Assembly (NCBI GenBank): GCA_030549775.1
Contig: CM060177.1
Coordinates: 95,166,236-95,230,235 of the forward strand
From: Tamarix chinensis
Lineage: Eukaryota; Streptophyta; Magnoliopsida; Caryophyllales; Tamaricaceae
Direction of reading: 5' to 3'
Length of the DNA stretch: 64,000 bases
The notes below the pieces were generated by a model. That model was not told the origin of the DNA. It worked only from the letters and a program-made list of their open reading frames with translations, and made no database searches. A program made the translations under genes and the position numbers. Shown here piece after piece: positions 33,661 to 46,900 of the stretch; the first letter of the stretch is position 1; each line of letters begins with the position of its first letter.

Positions 33661-34929
33661 TCTATTTCTCATATACCCGTCTTGAGTTTCTCAAGTTTAA
33701 ACATGATATTTTACATTTAATTTATTACAAAAATTATTATAGGATATTATATGTTAAATTTATTATTATTATTATTATTATGTGTAGGAATTTTTGGTTA
33801 AAAAATTGATAGAAGTAGGGTTTTAGATTGGTATTTAACCAGAGGTTGTGGTCAAATGACAAAAGATTGTGACCGTTGGTTATAGGGGCACATTAGCATA
33901 GAATGATTTGTCATTATTGGTTGTCATATCTATGTTTTTTTCATTTATTTTGGCTCTCATTCAATTCATTTACCTAATATTTCTTTAGATTTTTGTTTTG
34001 AAATTCATATTGGGTAAACATTGGGAGTTTTTTTTTAAAAAAAAATATTAGGGCACATTTTCATTTTTTTATAATTTAGGGAATTTTTTATATTATTCTT
34101 AATAAATACCTATTTAGTTGACTTTATACCCAAATAAATTATCTAAAAATCTCTATTGACCATTCTGAGGAATAATTGATGTGAATATTGTTGGCCTAAA
34201 TAAGTTAGATTGACAAGGAACAACGCAAACCAACCCTAAAATTGCAAAAATATCCACATGATATCCTAAAATAGAAGTTAGGGTTTTTTATGTTACCCAA
34301 CTTGAATCTACATAGGTTCATGCCAATCAACTTTAATCAATGTTCCCAAATTTTTTCCTCTTCTCTAATGTAATAAATGTTTAGTTATTGAATTTTCATG
34401 AGGAATGAGCTATTTAGATGAGAGAAAATGAAAGAGATGACCACAAGAAATCAAAGGGTGAGAAAAGTAAGGATGGGAATTTTTTATAGGTGAAAATGCC
34501 ATTATTTATCTTGGACGAACCTATCCATTGATTTAGCATATTTATAGACTATTGTAAAGAACTAGGCCATCATTTTGGAAAACCAATCACTTGCTCTCGC
34601 CTAGTTTTTGTTTTCACAAATGAAAGATTACTTCCATCGAATGCTTTCACGATAAAACAACGATGGCACCTTTAACAGATTGATTGATTTGAGGACTAAT
34701 AAACTAATCCTATAATGTGACAAACATTTTTGAAGTGCATTAAAAAGACCAATCACATCAAGAAATTAAATATGCAATTTACACTTGAATCAAACATGTT
34801 ATTCATAAAACATGTGGGCCATAAATAAATCAATTAAACATATACCAAGTTTATGGAAACATGATTTCAACTATTCATATATGCATCAAAATATCAATAT
34901 TTTATAAAAATGAGAGAATAAACTATAAC
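33661..34929. other. Gene-free AT-rich sequence
   Basis: A TTA trinucleotide run (about 33757-33780) and a T/A-rich stretch near 34030-34070 are the only features. Part of it may be the 3' end or LTR of the copia element to its right, but no LTR ends are recognisable. Confidence 0.45.
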
Positions 34930-35310
34930 CACATATATTTTATCCCAATTTCTAATCTAATAGTTTTAAATCTTTTCTCACTAAGTTGTTTTGTAAAAAT
35001 GACTCTCTATTGATGCTATGTATCTACAAACTCCATGCTAACATCTTATTTTTCAATATGATCTCTAATATAGTGGTGGTTTATCATAATGTGTTGAGAT
35101 TTAGAGTGTTGAATGAGATCCTTAGTGAGATAAAGAGCACTAATGTTATCACAATAGATAGAAATCTTATCCTTTTTAAGGTTATAATAACTTAGTTGAT
35201 ATTTCATCCTTATTAATTGAGCACAACATCCACCAACCAAAAATATCAACATGTATTCATCTTCCGACATAGATGATGGCTAGCATTTTCTTTCCTCAAT
35301 TAACAATACT
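34930..35310 (-). pseudogene. Ty1/copia RNase H fragment
   Basis: The minus strand reads MSEDEYM, GGCCAQLIRMKYQLSYYNL, ISIYCDNISALYLTKDLIQH, SKSQHIMINHHYIRDHIEK and, after a stop, DVSMEFVDT and IFTKQLSEKRFKTIR. These are the closing blocks of plant copia RNase H: the E-A-E-Y block, C-D-N-x-S-A, H-x-x-x-x-H-I-x-I-x-x-H-x-x-R-D, and I-F-T-K-x-L. The fragment is about 120 residues with two stops and no LTRs or earlier pol. It is the only copia sequence in the window. Confidence 0.9.
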
Positions 35311-35329
35311 AAACCTAAAATAAAATAAA

Positions 35330-37590
35330 TCTTTAACTAACACTCCACCCCTTGTACATTCTCTTTATTTCACAACCCCTTATCCCTCTTTCCTATACAC
35401 TAACTCCTTTATTCTCTACCTTCTCCTTATACCAATTCCCAACCATCTCTAGTTCTTTTCAGTACAGCTGATTCCTCACGTAACCATGTCTTCCATGACC
35501 CTCCTCCATCATCCATTTTCTACCATTTTGTTCCAACATCAGCCAACTCCCTCTTTTCCATTTTTTCTCAGCCATAAACTACCATCCCAAGTATTCTCTC
35601 TATTCTTGGTTTTCGGTTCACAACAATCAACACTATAATCCTTATCACACAACTCCATTCTCCTAACGCTGACCATCCTCTTATGCACAACCAAAAATTG
35701 CTTTTTTATCCTTTCCTTCTTCTTCCCAGCCTTCACTAGTTACTTCATAACCCAAACACTACCGAACACTCACTATTTTATGCACAAAATTATCACCTTC
35801 AACACCAACCTCACACTCGTCTTCTTCAGCATGAATCTCCAATGTAACCTCCCCGTAGTTGCCTCCATCTCTCAAGAAAATAGCCATCCTCTAGTGTGTA
35901 GCTTTCACGCTACACATCCCTATGAAACGTCCATCTTTCATACCATTTATCCCCTTATATCATAGCAGCTTCAAGCAACTAACCACTATCTCTAACCATC
36001 CCTCATGCTATACCACATTAGCAACATGAGCACCTTATGTAGCTCACTCTTTACAACATTAAGGCCATATATGGATCCTCCTTTGCAGCAACAACATCTC
36101 ATGCAACTCATCCTTCGACACATAAAGGTCTCATACAACTCTTATCAACCATAATACACCTTATTTTTCCCTTTCTTTACTTTTTTTCTATCCTTATTCA
36201 TTCTTATTAGTTTTCCTAAACCTTTTACTTTCTAAATTTATAAATGATCAATTTATAAGAGGATTAGTGGTTGCTAGAGCTTGATGTTAGTTTACTTTTA
36301 ATTTTTATTATTTTGATAGAATTAAGGTTATCCATATGCTTTGAGAATATGTTAAATATGGCATTATAGCTTATTTGGGTTCCAATGTGTATATTATATT
36401 AAGCATGTCTTAATTTTTTTTATTTACTTTTCAAATAATACTGGCATGAAATTATGTATAATGAAGCATTTTAAATTGTTTAAATATTATGTGCATGCAC
36501 AACATGCTAGAATATGTTTAATGTTGAGGATAAATTATGCATGATTTATATGAATAATATGATAGCTTTGGATGATTATTATCATTGCATGCCCAAAGGG
36601 TAATTTGTTCTTTTAAGTACACCATATTTGTTCTATTCCAACATGGATGCCTAACTTGTACTTTATAATGTCAAGTATGAAGTTATGTGATTTATGATGA
36701 AATATATATACATGTTAGGGTTTTATATGCTTAATCATTTGTAGGGAAAAAATAATCATTTTCTAGATCTTAAAATTTACATGCTTGCTAAAATGTTTGA
36801 AGTATCATATTTCAACTTTCCTCATGAAAGAATATTAAATTAAAAAAATTGCATTTAAATTGGATAATAACATGGTAATTATGGTGTCAAGAATATTTTG
36901 ATCATTTACGACCAAATGCACCTAAAAGTGAATAATTAGACCTAGGATGACCTTAGTAGCTTGTTAGATTAACCTTAGTGTTGAGTTTGACTTTTTTTTT
37001 TGGCCTTAGGGTAGATTTGAATAACTAGAAATAAATAAAAAGTGGTTTAGTAATAAAATTAGAGTTATTTTTGATTATGAATTAAAACTCTAATATTTAA
37101 AGTGGTTAGCTATTCTAGAGATGAAATAGGAGTCTTCAATTTGGATTGGTTTCCCTTATTTTCCTTAGTTATCAAATAAGACCCTTGTGTACTCTATATG
37201 TAATCTACAGGTCCTATAGAGGGTATCAATACTTAAAGATTAGGTGACCTAAGTTGGAGGGTACTACATTACCTTACTGCTTAGTATGACTATTATACTT
37301 TATACGACTTTAGGTTGTATGGTTGAAGAGTATTGTGTTACCTTTATGCACTAGTATAATTGGTGTAATTTATGCATCTCTAGGTTTTCTCTTTCATCTC
37401 CTTGAGTAATTAAAAATGATATAAATAGTGATTAGCTATAAATAGGTTTTGATTTGGGGTTTTGTATTCACCATTGAGCACTACCTTTCGTTATATTGAC
37501 CTTGAATATGATGTTCCAATTGCTTAATAAAACATTAACTTTTAAATTAAAAGATCACATAAGTTAGGTGCGAGTTGCACTTTTTTGCTC
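35330..37590 (+). repeat. Degenerate Tekay-type LTR fragment, plus strand
   Basis: A pyrimidine-rich tract (35340-36200) is followed by AT-rich sequence with GAATAATATGATAGC and CCCAAAGGGTAATTTGTTC (about 36550-36610). A block near 37200-37400 (ACCTTTATGCACTAGTATAATTG..GTAATTTATGCATCTCTAGG) follows. These come in the same order as in the giant LTR at 17.6-20.5 kb. The array with CCGATCCACCGG and the LTR end are missing, and the CACTA C element follows. Open frames inside the pyrimidine tract are low-complexity. Confidence 0.5.
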
Positions 37591-37619
37591 AATCAAATGA
37601 TCATAGTGCAGCTTCCTAG

Positions 37620-37960
37620 AAAACTATTTTAATAACAATTTTTTAATGGATTTAATAAGGGTTCCCAACCATTATTAAATCTTGTGTTATTAAAACATTA
37701 ATAATGGTTATAAAACCATCATAAAAATGCCAAATTTCTCCAAAAATTTGGTGAATTTCGCAAGTTTTAATAACACTTATTAGATGAAACCATTATTAAA
37801 ACATGAAAAAATAAAAATTTGTGCCAAATTTTGGTAAACTATGCATATTTAACAACAGTTATCACCTAAAGCCATTATTCAAACGTGATTTTGTCAACGG
37901 TTATTCATTATACCATTGTTCAATGATGTTTTAATAACATTTTTTACTAAAATAGTTATT
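37620..37960 (-). repeat. CACTA C left subterminal repeats
   Basis: About six units read TTTAATAAC..TT or its complement, for example AATAATGGTTATAAAACCAT, AAACCATTATTAAAACATG and CAACGGTTATTCATTATACC. They match the repeats at the ends of element A (AATAACGGTT). Confidence 0.8.
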
Positions 37961-38295
37961 AAAACTATAATTATATATGTATGCATATATTGTGTAGTTT
38001 ATTCTCGCACACATACACAGATGTATACTTGAACATATATCAAATCTAGAATTAGTAAAACACTAGCAATAACTCTAGAAATCCATAGGCATACCACAAT
38101 TTTGGTAGCTCTACACATTCCAAAACTCAAATTTCTTGGATCTATAATTCCCAAACCCAAAGATTGTAGCCATATTCTATAATATATAAAATCTTATATA
38201 TATATGCAGGTGCATCTTAGTCTTACATATGTTGTATAGAAGAATATAATCTATAACATACACAAACCTAAAATACATGCACATAGATATCTAAT

Positions 38296-39220
38296 AGTGA
38301 TTAGTATGTGAGCGTAGGAACTTTTCCCATTCCTCTTTAACCTCATCAATTTTCTCATTGGCATATTTTAGCCTCATGCATACTCATCATTAAAAAACTA
38401 TAAATTGATATGATTCAACCATTTGGTTATATATAATAATAAGAATAAGAATAAATATGTCATAGATTAACTATATAATTAAAAATACGGACAAAGAAAC
38501 ATACTTGGATTGGATGTATGTTCACAGATTTTTTTTCTTAAGTATGTGATCAATTGATCTACAAACATAGTTTTAACAATCATTACCATTTTCCTATTGT
38601 GGACACTGTAAAATGAATTTAGTTAGCTTATTGTTGTATTAGATATTAATTGGAATTAAAATAAAATAAAAAATGTTGATCTTTCTGCTTACCATTATAG
38701 ACTCATACTCATGATTCTTTGGGTCTGGAACACCATTTTTGTCTCTTCTCATATACGCCATCCTTAGTGCCTTATATCATAAATAAAGGTAATACACAAT
38801 ATTGTAACTTTATATTCCTAAAAATTATGTAAGAGGATATGTGAATTAATAAATTAATATGAGTAAGAAGTATACTAAGATGTCAATTAAATGTTCCCCT
38901 TCAGAACGAGCTACAACAAAAGGAATGGGATAATTTTGGAGGGAATAAAAAACATATACTTTGTTTTGATCGGGGTGAACGAAATACAAACACAATGCTC
39001 ATTAGTGAGTTAAGGGATGAGGTAAAGCTTGTTCTTGTATCCCTATCTCAAGATGCAATTTGCTATATAGTTTATGTGTCTACCCTCGTTGATTGTAGTA
39101 CAATTAGATATGTAGTATGGACACACAAACAAAGTAGAGGAAAACATCCCCTCTACCTCAACCTGACTAACCACCAACCTATACATGACAATAATAATGC
39201 ATGTGTTATTAATTAATGAT
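38296..39220 (-). pseudogene. CACTA C second gene, Ulp1-like protease domain (C-terminal part)
   Basis: On the minus strand the pieces are TPIKTKYMFFIPS/DQNKVYVFYS (about 38985-38940), which corresponds to the W-V-x-x-x-x-x-P-x-x-x-x-V-Y-x-x-D-S region of Ulp1-like domains. MAYMRRDKNGVPDPKNHEYE follows at about 38765-38705. CPQ, a stop, then ENGNDC and NYVCRSIDHIL (about 38605-38545) correspond to the block holding the catalytic cysteine. The terminal exon NEKIDEVKEEWEKFL ends at a TAG at about 38296. Introns lie between. Such C48-like domains are common in the second gene of plant CACTA elements. Stops and frame changes make this a pseudogene. Confidence 0.75.
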
Positions 39221-39318
39221 AGCTTATAAAATTATACAAATCAACAATAAGTGTTGAAATATATGATATGAATTAGTACTTGCTTAAAATATATGGCCAT
39301 GCTCGTTGTTAACAACCA

Positions 39319-40010
39319 TTAAGACCTAAAAATTTCGTTAATAACCTTCATTGCCATGTACATGGCATTTTCTCTCCCAACATACTCGGCTAGACAGTCA
39401 ATTATAATTAGATTGCTATTGAGGTTGTTTTGGGTATAGAAATATAACATTGCCAAACAAGGTGGTGGTCGGCAGGGTTCATGTATACATTGGTTGTCCT
39501 CTAAAGATGGGATCGTCTGTGGGACTACCAATTTTTCTAATCTGGCTAACTTTTCTTTCTAGGAGCCCTCTTTTGTTATGCTCCTTCTGCTAGTATTTCT
39601 CTTTCCCTTTGACTTAAGAGCCTTCTTATTTTCTAATCCCTTAATTCATAGTAATAAGCACAATGTAATTTGTATATATATATATATTAATAAGGTATAA
39701 ATAATGTATAATGTGTTTGTGCTAACATAATGGAGGATGTCATTACCTCTTCAGTTATAAGATGAATCCTATTTGTGGGACAAGGCACAAAGCTTCCATG
39801 CGCTTCCAACACAGTTACTAAATCATCACCAAATTTGTAACAAGGCAAGGGTGCATCTCCAATTATTGGAATATTAATAGATACGGGCCTGCAATTTGCA
39901 GCCAAGATAGACCCATGGATCATCAGCATTTTGATAGCGTGGTAGATGCGCACGCTTCTTTTCATTAAAATAATTAAGGGGTCATTATCTACCAAGTCAC
40001 ATTTATGCAA
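39319..40010 (-). pseudogene. CACTA C second gene, middle exons
   Basis: The piece from 40010 to 39730 reads KCDLVDNDPLIILMKRSVRI, GSILAANCRPVSINIPIIGD, APLPCYKFGDDLVTVLEAHG and SFVPCPTNRIHLI. Such blocks occur in plant CACTA TNPA-like proteins upstream of the Ulp1-like domain: a conserved allowed-substitution region around D-A-P-L-P and W/C-P-x-x-x-I. The piece 39531-39319 (PPPCLAMLYFY, IIIDCLAEYVGRENAMYMAM) is probably another exon of the same gene. Splice borders cannot be settled by eye. Confidence 0.68.
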
Positions 40011-40149
40011 ACCCTACAAGATAAGTATATCAGTATTATTAATTATTGAGGTGACACTTGATGTATTGTATGCATACAAATTTATAGTTTTGATATGCTT
40101 ATCTCGAGAGAAGAAAAATGTATATCAGCTTTACAACTATCTCTAATGC

Positions 40150-41400
40150 TATATACATTAGATATGTGAAGCAGATCATGTCCATCTAGTCAAATGGCGT
40201 AAACCCATGAGATTTGATAGATGCCAACTATTATTCCATTGTGGTCATCCATTCAATTACCTGCTTTAACTTTTGTGTTAGATGAACCACTTGGTCATAG
40301 GTGCTTTAGGGTCCACGGGATAGACCCCAAATGCTTGTTCTCATAACCCCTAACCCAATAATTTTATGTCTTCCTCTCTGTTCTTCAATTCTTATCCCTC
40401 GAGGCATGATTCTATATTGATCTAAACCCTCTACAGCATCTGATGTCTCAAGTTCAACTTATAATATATATATATACATAATATCTTATTTTTTTCTCTA
40501 ATAACAATAACTACTATTAGGGATAGCTTCAAACTTATAATTCTTTTGGTAGCATTTTATACATCTTCATCAACATAACCTTCTTTTGTTACTTTTGCCT
40601 TCTTCCATAACATGCCAATATAAATGGATGAGGTATATGGCTCCTTGTCATAGGTTAGGAGCTGTATTTCCAAAAGAATACATAATTATATTAGCATAGC
40701 TGATTATAACACTTTAAACATTATAATCTGAACACATTACTCAACAGGTCATAACAACTCTTCTTCTAGGCCTGTACAGCCTTTTCGAGCCATATTATAA
40801 TGGTCAATATTACCCTTTTCAATTTCTTTATTATTGGCACTTTTCTCCTATATTATAAGGAAAATATGTATGATTGCTTATTTAAATATCAATTTGTGTA
40901 TTCTTAATCAAAAGTGTAACAGTTAGTCAACAAATACCTTAAACTCCTTTGAACGACAATATGTAAAGAAATGGTCCCAACTTTCTTGATCAATAAACCT
41001 ATAAGACTTGGAGGGATTCATGGTAAATCACCGTCCCTCTTTCTATTCATTGTTTTATTTACCAAATATGCCCTAAATATTCTTAAACATTCACCATAAT
41101 GTCTAATAAACCATTTCTTCCTCTCCTCTAGGACGATTATGACTCTCTGCAAAGTAAGACATAAATATGTATGCCAATGTCATTGTATTGAAATTAATAA
41201 CATGTAATAGATCAAAATATGACAAACAAAACATATCATTTATCATCATTTCTTACCAAAAATATTCCTTATGACGTTTTGGAACATGCTTCTAATCATT
41301 GTAGGAGATTGGAACATGATTACATGTGACAAGTGAAATGAATGTTAGAAATGTGTCTCCATACTTGCTAGTGGGAAGATTATATATATTCCAACTTAAT
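40150..41400 (-). pseudogene. CACTA C second gene, N-terminal (Ptta/En/Spm) part
   Basis: On the minus strand, PSKSYRFIDQESWDHFFTYC then RSKEFK (about 41015-40935) is the start block typical of plant Ptta/En/Spm transposon proteins (I-D-x-x-x-W-x-x-F-V-x-x-R-x-S-x-x-F). Neighbouring AT-rich parts are probably introns. Remaining exons are too worn to read. The function in characterised relatives is DNA binding to the subterminal repeats. Confidence 0.65.
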
Positions 41401-41829
41401 GAAAATTTTTCTCCTTTGTTCCTCATATCTATGATAACTCTCATCACAATAGGTTCTCTCTTCCCTTTTTCATTGTTAAGGTCCCATCAATAGTGTGCTT
41501 CACCATATCTCTATGGAATTTGAATACATAAATTAGAATAAGGTATGTTGTGAATAAAGATATACAAATTAAAATGTCAAGGGAACATTTCATATGTAGT
41601 AATGATATGAAAAGCAAAATAATCATATGTAGTATTGATATAAAAACACAATCATCAAATGTAGTAATGATATGAAAAACACATGTTACAATATTATTAC
41701 CCTTATTACCTTCTTTTCCTTCTTTTTTCCCTCCTTTTTGATTGGTTTCATGATTAGATAAATATATTACTTCATGATGATCATCCCTTACATAGATTTC
41801 CTCCTCGGTAATGTCATTGTTATCATATA
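41401..41829 (-). pseudogene. CACTA C transposase, last exon region
   Basis: The minus-strand frame begins MIYDNNDITEEEIYVRDDHH, the acidic tail expected at the end of TNP2-type proteins. It then runs into low-complexity and hydrophobic sequence that is probably intron or spacer. Only the first 30 codons look like protein. Confidence 0.5.
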
Positions 41830-43413
41830 TCAATAATTGAGTTGCTTGTGCTGCTTCAAAAAATTATTTATCCTAATTGGCATCATTTTAATACCACAAT
41901 CATTCATAATTCTTTTCTTCATGCCTAAAACCATAGACCAACTTGTATTGTCTAGATTAGTGACAAAGAAAACTTGTGTTGCTTGAGATGCCAAGGTGAA
42001 TGGGTCATGTTTATGCCCTACCATATTGAGATATACTACTTTGAACCCATTTTCATATCATACCCCATGACTATTATCAACCCATTAGCACAAAAAATAG
42101 GTAATTTGAACATAGTGTAATCTAGCCCCTAAATCCATTCGATGACACCATAATATTCATATTTGAATATGTTATATTCATATCCTTCACACTCGCAATA
42201 TGCATTACTTCATCCACTAAAGTCACTCCACTGTTCTACATTGTACTCCTCTCATCTTGTTGTTTTGTGGAAAAAGTATATTAGTTGATAGCATAGCTGG
42301 CATATGAGAAGAATTCATATTGAGGCATTTGGGACAGCAAATGTAGGGTTATAGAAATAGATGTAGGGTAATTTTAGATGAACGGAAGGATGCGATCTCT
42401 TAGCCAATGTATGAAGGAAAGATTATGTTTATTAATTACCCTTTTTCAATATTTGATTGATTTTCAGTCCTCAAAGAATGCATATGTTCTTTGACATATG
42501 ACTAAACACCATCACTATTATGTAATACATAGAGCTGTGCTTTACAAAGCATGTTGGGGTCTAATTGCTAAAATAATTTGCCTATAATACCTTGTCCTTT
42601 GGTTTTTTATGCATGCTGAGACTTAGGAATATTGATAGCTTCAGCATTGGATAAGTAATTTATCTAAAACTCAATTACCTCTTATTTTAGATAACTCCCA
42701 ACAATGCATCCTTTTAGTAGATATCGATTATTCACGTAACTTTTTATCAACTTCACAAACCGTTGAAAGGGGTATATCAAGTGCCCATGAATAGGTCCTA
42801 ATATTTTTACCTCATAAACTATGTGAATGGTTAGATTTACCATAATGTTAAAGAATGAGGGAGGTAAATACATTTAGAGCTGGCACAAAGCGATCACAAT
42901 CCCTCTTTACAAAACATTCAAACTATAATGGTGTATGACTTTAAAGCATAGTGCATTGAAGAACCATCAAACCCTAGTGATATCACTTCGAACAAAATTT
43001 AGTAAAATTCCAAATAAGACTATTAGCATCAAATGTTGCATCAAAATATGACAATCATAAAACTTCATGTTGATTAGTTTCAACTCTTTCATCGACACTA
43101 GCCTTCTGACATTTTAATAATATGCTTTCGGAACCTTGACACTATTAAAGAATTCATAAGATTCAATTTTCTTCTTTTTAGAGAGAGTATGGCAAGAAGG
43201 TGGTAAATAAGCTCTTCTTCCATTGTCTCATGGTGCTTGTTCATGCCTAATCCCCATTTCCTCCATATCCAATCAAGAGTTTATGTCATCTTTAGTCTTT
43301 CATGGAACATTAAGTAATGTACCAAAAAGGCTATCAAAAATATTGTTTTCAATATGCATCACATCAAGGACATGCCTCATGTATAGACATTTCCAATATG
43401 GAAGGTTGAAGAA
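41830..43413 (-). pseudogene. CACTA C TNP2 transposase, C-terminal half (with DUF4218 and DUF4216)
   Basis: In order on the minus strand: FFNLPYWKCLYMRHVLDVMH then IENNIFDSLFGTLLN (transposase core), YLPPSCHTLSKKKKIESYEF, VRRLVSMKELKLINMKFYDC, HILMQHLMLI and MYLPPSFFNIMVNLTIHIVY. The DUF4218 block follows: GPIHGHLIYPFQRFVKLIKS then YVNNRY. Then come DQVDPNML- and VKEHMHSL-like pieces. The DUF4216 block reads DPFTLASQATQVFFVTNLDN, with TSWSMVLGMKKR, ending near 41830. Stops interrupt most blocks. The start is cut off at 43413 by an inserted LTR. Confidence 0.88.
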
Positions 43414-44300
43414 TGTAGATATTAATGCAAGAGCATAAATTGAACATAATGATTGTCATATTCATTCTAATCCTCAAGGTAAGGAGGAAGATTTAACTTT
43501 CTTAATGTTTGAGCCTATCATGTTAAATATTCTTGATAATTCTAATATGCTTGACATTAAAAACCATTCAAGTTATTCTTGTAGGTATGTTACATATTTA
43601 CAAGAAGATGATGTTCATACACATAGATGTGTACAAGTATTCCAAGGCATGAAAGGCTATGACATACATGGGATGATACATTACAACAAGAGATAAAGTG
43701 ATGATATTCATTATTTGTATAAACTTGTTGTAAACCCTAACCCTAAGTATATTTTATGTAAGTTAGGGTATGGCTATAATTTCATGTATGTATCTTAGTC
43801 TATTGTATAGCTTTGTAATATTAATACTTAGTATCATTTAAACAATGATATTATGCTTTGGATTAAGGTTAATACGGGCTTAATTCAACCATGATTAATG
43901 GGCTAAATTAAGGGACTAAACTCGACTGGTTTAAGCTAGTCACCACCGAGCTTATTCCTTCTCCTATATATACCCTTTGTGCACATGGTTTGTATGCAGA
44001 ATATTGAATGAGAATTTAAATCAAACATTGAGCGAGAAAGCTAAAGTCTAATACTCTCTTTTGAGTCTTCATTGGGCAAGGAAGATCTGCCATAATCCTT
44101 CTTCAAAAACTATCTTAAATCATGACATATTTGAAGGTTATACAAATCTGTCGAGTACCTTCATTCGTAACATCAAGTTCTTCGTCTATAATCCACTAAT
44201 TCCCTTCATTCTTTTTGCATTAGATCATGTGTGATAGCTTATACTAAAAATTTTGATCCAACATTCCGTTACTTTGATAAAAACCACATCAGATATCTTC
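43414..44300 (+). mobile_element. Solo LTR or LTR fragment inserted in CACTA C transposase (related to gypsy-1)
   Basis: Transposase similarity stops at about 43413 and resumes near 44300-44400. The intervening sequence begins with an open frame containing EEDLTFLMFEPIMLNILDNS and HSSYSCRYVTYLQED. This parallels the LTR-borne pol tail of gypsy-1 (EELAYMEIEIIMLENSY, SSHSSCR). A TATA box CTATATATA lies at 43974-43982, and CCACATCA near 44284-44291 may be the end. A short CCCTAACCCTAAG motif sits at 43735. There is no primer binding site or pol core. Both borders are approximate. Confidence 0.65.
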
Positions 44301-45740
44301 TTCCAACAATCGAATGGAGGCTTTATCTTTATTCTTCTTCCCAAACAACAGCTTCAAATGTTTCATATTCATATACACTTCTCTTTCGGTCAATAGAATT
44401 GGGGCATGCCCTTCTTCTTATTTCCCATTGAATCCATTCCTTTTCCTATGATAATGATGATATCTCAGTAAAAATCTACGATGCCTAAGAAAAATAGTCT
44501 TCTGACCATGTGTTAGCTGAACAAATAAAGTATTATTCTCATATATTAGGCATACATAATCTAATAAGTTACCATATGCCGGAAAATCACTTATAGTACA
44601 AAATAACATTTCCCTCAAAGTGAAACTTTCCCTGCTATAAGCATCAATCACATTAACATATCTCATAATAACTTCAAATCATTAATCAAAGGCTCTAAAT
44701 AAACATTAATATAATTCCCCAATTGGTTTGGTCTTGAAATGAGTAAAGACAACATCATATACTTGTATTTCATGTAGAGCTATGGTGATATATTGTATAT
44801 AACCAAAATCACTAGCCAAATACTATACGTGCCTTGATTCTGTGGATTTATACCATCCATAGAGAGAATAAGAAGTTTCTTTTTTCATCGCCAAATTAAG
44901 GAAACAAACCATTAATAATAATCCATTATGGAGAGTTAGATCCCATCTCATGTTCTTTCCATCGTGGACATCATTAAACATGCATTTGAATCTTGGTGTT
45001 ATAGGAAAATACCAAAACCCTTTGGGTGGCACCTTATACTTCTTATATTGTGGTAATTTTCATTCTTTAGTAGGAACATAATCTTAAAATGCATATTCTT
45101 TCTGAAATAATATACAACCATTAGGGTGTGCATGTATCTTCTTATAACTCATACCCGTAGATGAAAGGATCTTATTCGCCTCATATGTAAAATTGAGTAC
45201 AAAGTTATCAGTGGGAAGCATTTCTTTCACAATTGATAATAAATTTATGAAACTGTAATTACTCCATCTATTACATACTTTTAAGTTGTATAGCCTTAAA
45301 GTAGCGAGTAATCTACTAAACTTCTTACAATCACCATACAAACGTTTTTCCAAGTGACTCAATAACTAGTCAAACATTTCTGAATAATTTTGAACACTTT
45401 CCTCAATCTTTTGAGTCATATCCTCTAACAAATCACCCTCATTGTTGTCAAATGATCCACTATTATCCCTCATAATATCCTCATTATTATATTCAGACTC
45501 TGTCTCACCATATCATATCCAACAAGTATAACTTTTACCAATTCTATGGACAAACAAATTATCTTTCAAATCATTAGCAATGACACATTGAATATAAGTA
45601 CAAATTAAAACAAAAAAAAATTATTCTACTAGTATCTCGAGCATGTTCTACTATAAACTTGATGAAAACTTCAACTCATTTATTATAATCTTTAGACAAA
45701 AAATTTGCAGACATCCATTTTTTATTCTTATTTTTTCAAT
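44301..45740 (-). pseudogene. CACTA C TNP2 transposase, N-terminal half
   Basis: The N-terminus aligns with element A (KKWMSANFF versus RKWLSANRL), but the initiator ATG of A reads AAG here, so the start codon is lost. Then follow CDHLEKRLYGDCKKFSRLLA, NRWSNYSFINLLSIVKEMLP, NFTYEANKILSSTGMSYKKI and HAHPNGCILFQKEY (about 45250-45090). After these come PPKGFWYFPITPRFKCMFND with MRWDLTLHNG (45030-44920), then RESFTLREMLFCTISDFPAY with GNLLDYVCLIYENNT and KTIFLRHRRFLLRYHHYHRK with RNGFNGK (44630-44420). This is the canonical TNP2 order. Stops and frame changes occur throughout. It breaks off at the inserted LTR. Confidence 0.9.
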
Positions 45741-46900
45741 CTATATGTATCCAACAAAAAATATTATTACAAATAAATTCACTTCTACAAACTAATTTAT
45801 ATATTGCTAATGGTTAGAAAGAATTAATATTTGTATAATGTATATCATGTTATTTTGAAGTTATATATATAAATAAAAGCATAAAAATATACCAATACAA
45901 AAATTGTTCTTGCTTCAAAAGAGTTTATATATATATATACATATCAAATATTTATACAATGGTTATAAATTCAAAAGTAAATACATAATACGTATATAAA
46001 ATAATACCTAAAAACTAAAAAAAAAACTAAGGTACTAGTAATAATATATACATCAAAAGGTTTCCACAACCCAAACAGCTAACTAACAATAGCCCCTAAC
46101 CATCCTATGCAATTCATCCATAGCCTAGCCTACGCCAATTAGAAATCATCAATCTCAGAATCCACTATGATATGTCATCTACTCCCTGACATCATCAACA
46201 AAGAGTTCATTAACAGATACTCTAGGGTAAACAAGGGGGATACTCAAGCGGTAAGCTTTGACAAAACCTCTACTTTTCATCTATGACCATCATCTCTGTA
46301 GCATTTGATCATAATCTCTCACAGAAACCTTAGGTGTGGTGCATTGGTAAGGTTAACAAATAGATCAACATAACTAGCTAATGCCTCTGACCATGGCTCA
46401 ACTTGAGGCAATATCAAAAGTAAATGATACAATCTAAAATGGAACAGATTATAGTATGACCAACTCAAGAACAACCGACGAAGCTCCTTGTATAACCATG
46501 GGGCATGACTCAAGAAATATGAATTGAGTGTCAGCACAAATTTGACGAAGGGATGTGCATAATTAGCAAATGCACCATCTCACTAGGCAACTACCTATAA
46601 AAGAAAACAACCATTAAATCATATTACTACAATTGTTGTTTAACTTCTTAAATTATAAAATATATGTTTCTAATGCAAGAATCTTTTTTTTCATTAATAT
46701 CAAACCCATTAATATTTTCTTGCATGCATATACATATAGAGAGGTAAACCAAAACCCATAACAATACACTATCAAATAACAACAAAACAACAACAAAAAT
46801 ACACCATACAGATAATAATACACATAATACCTAATAATTAGTTAACATGCCTATATATATATATATATAATGAAAGAAGAAGAAAAAAAATTTATACCAA
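45741..46900. other. CACTA C 5' non-coding region
   Basis: AT-rich leader between the transposase start and the subterminal zone, with short (AT)n runs at about 45927-45940. No coding similarity beyond low-complexity frames. Confidence 0.5.

Noticed and set aside
37575..37620. Exact left terminus of CACTA C (CACTTTTTTGCTC at 37579, or a worn motif near 37604)
   Set aside because: Neither candidate matches the right terminus well enough to choose by eye.
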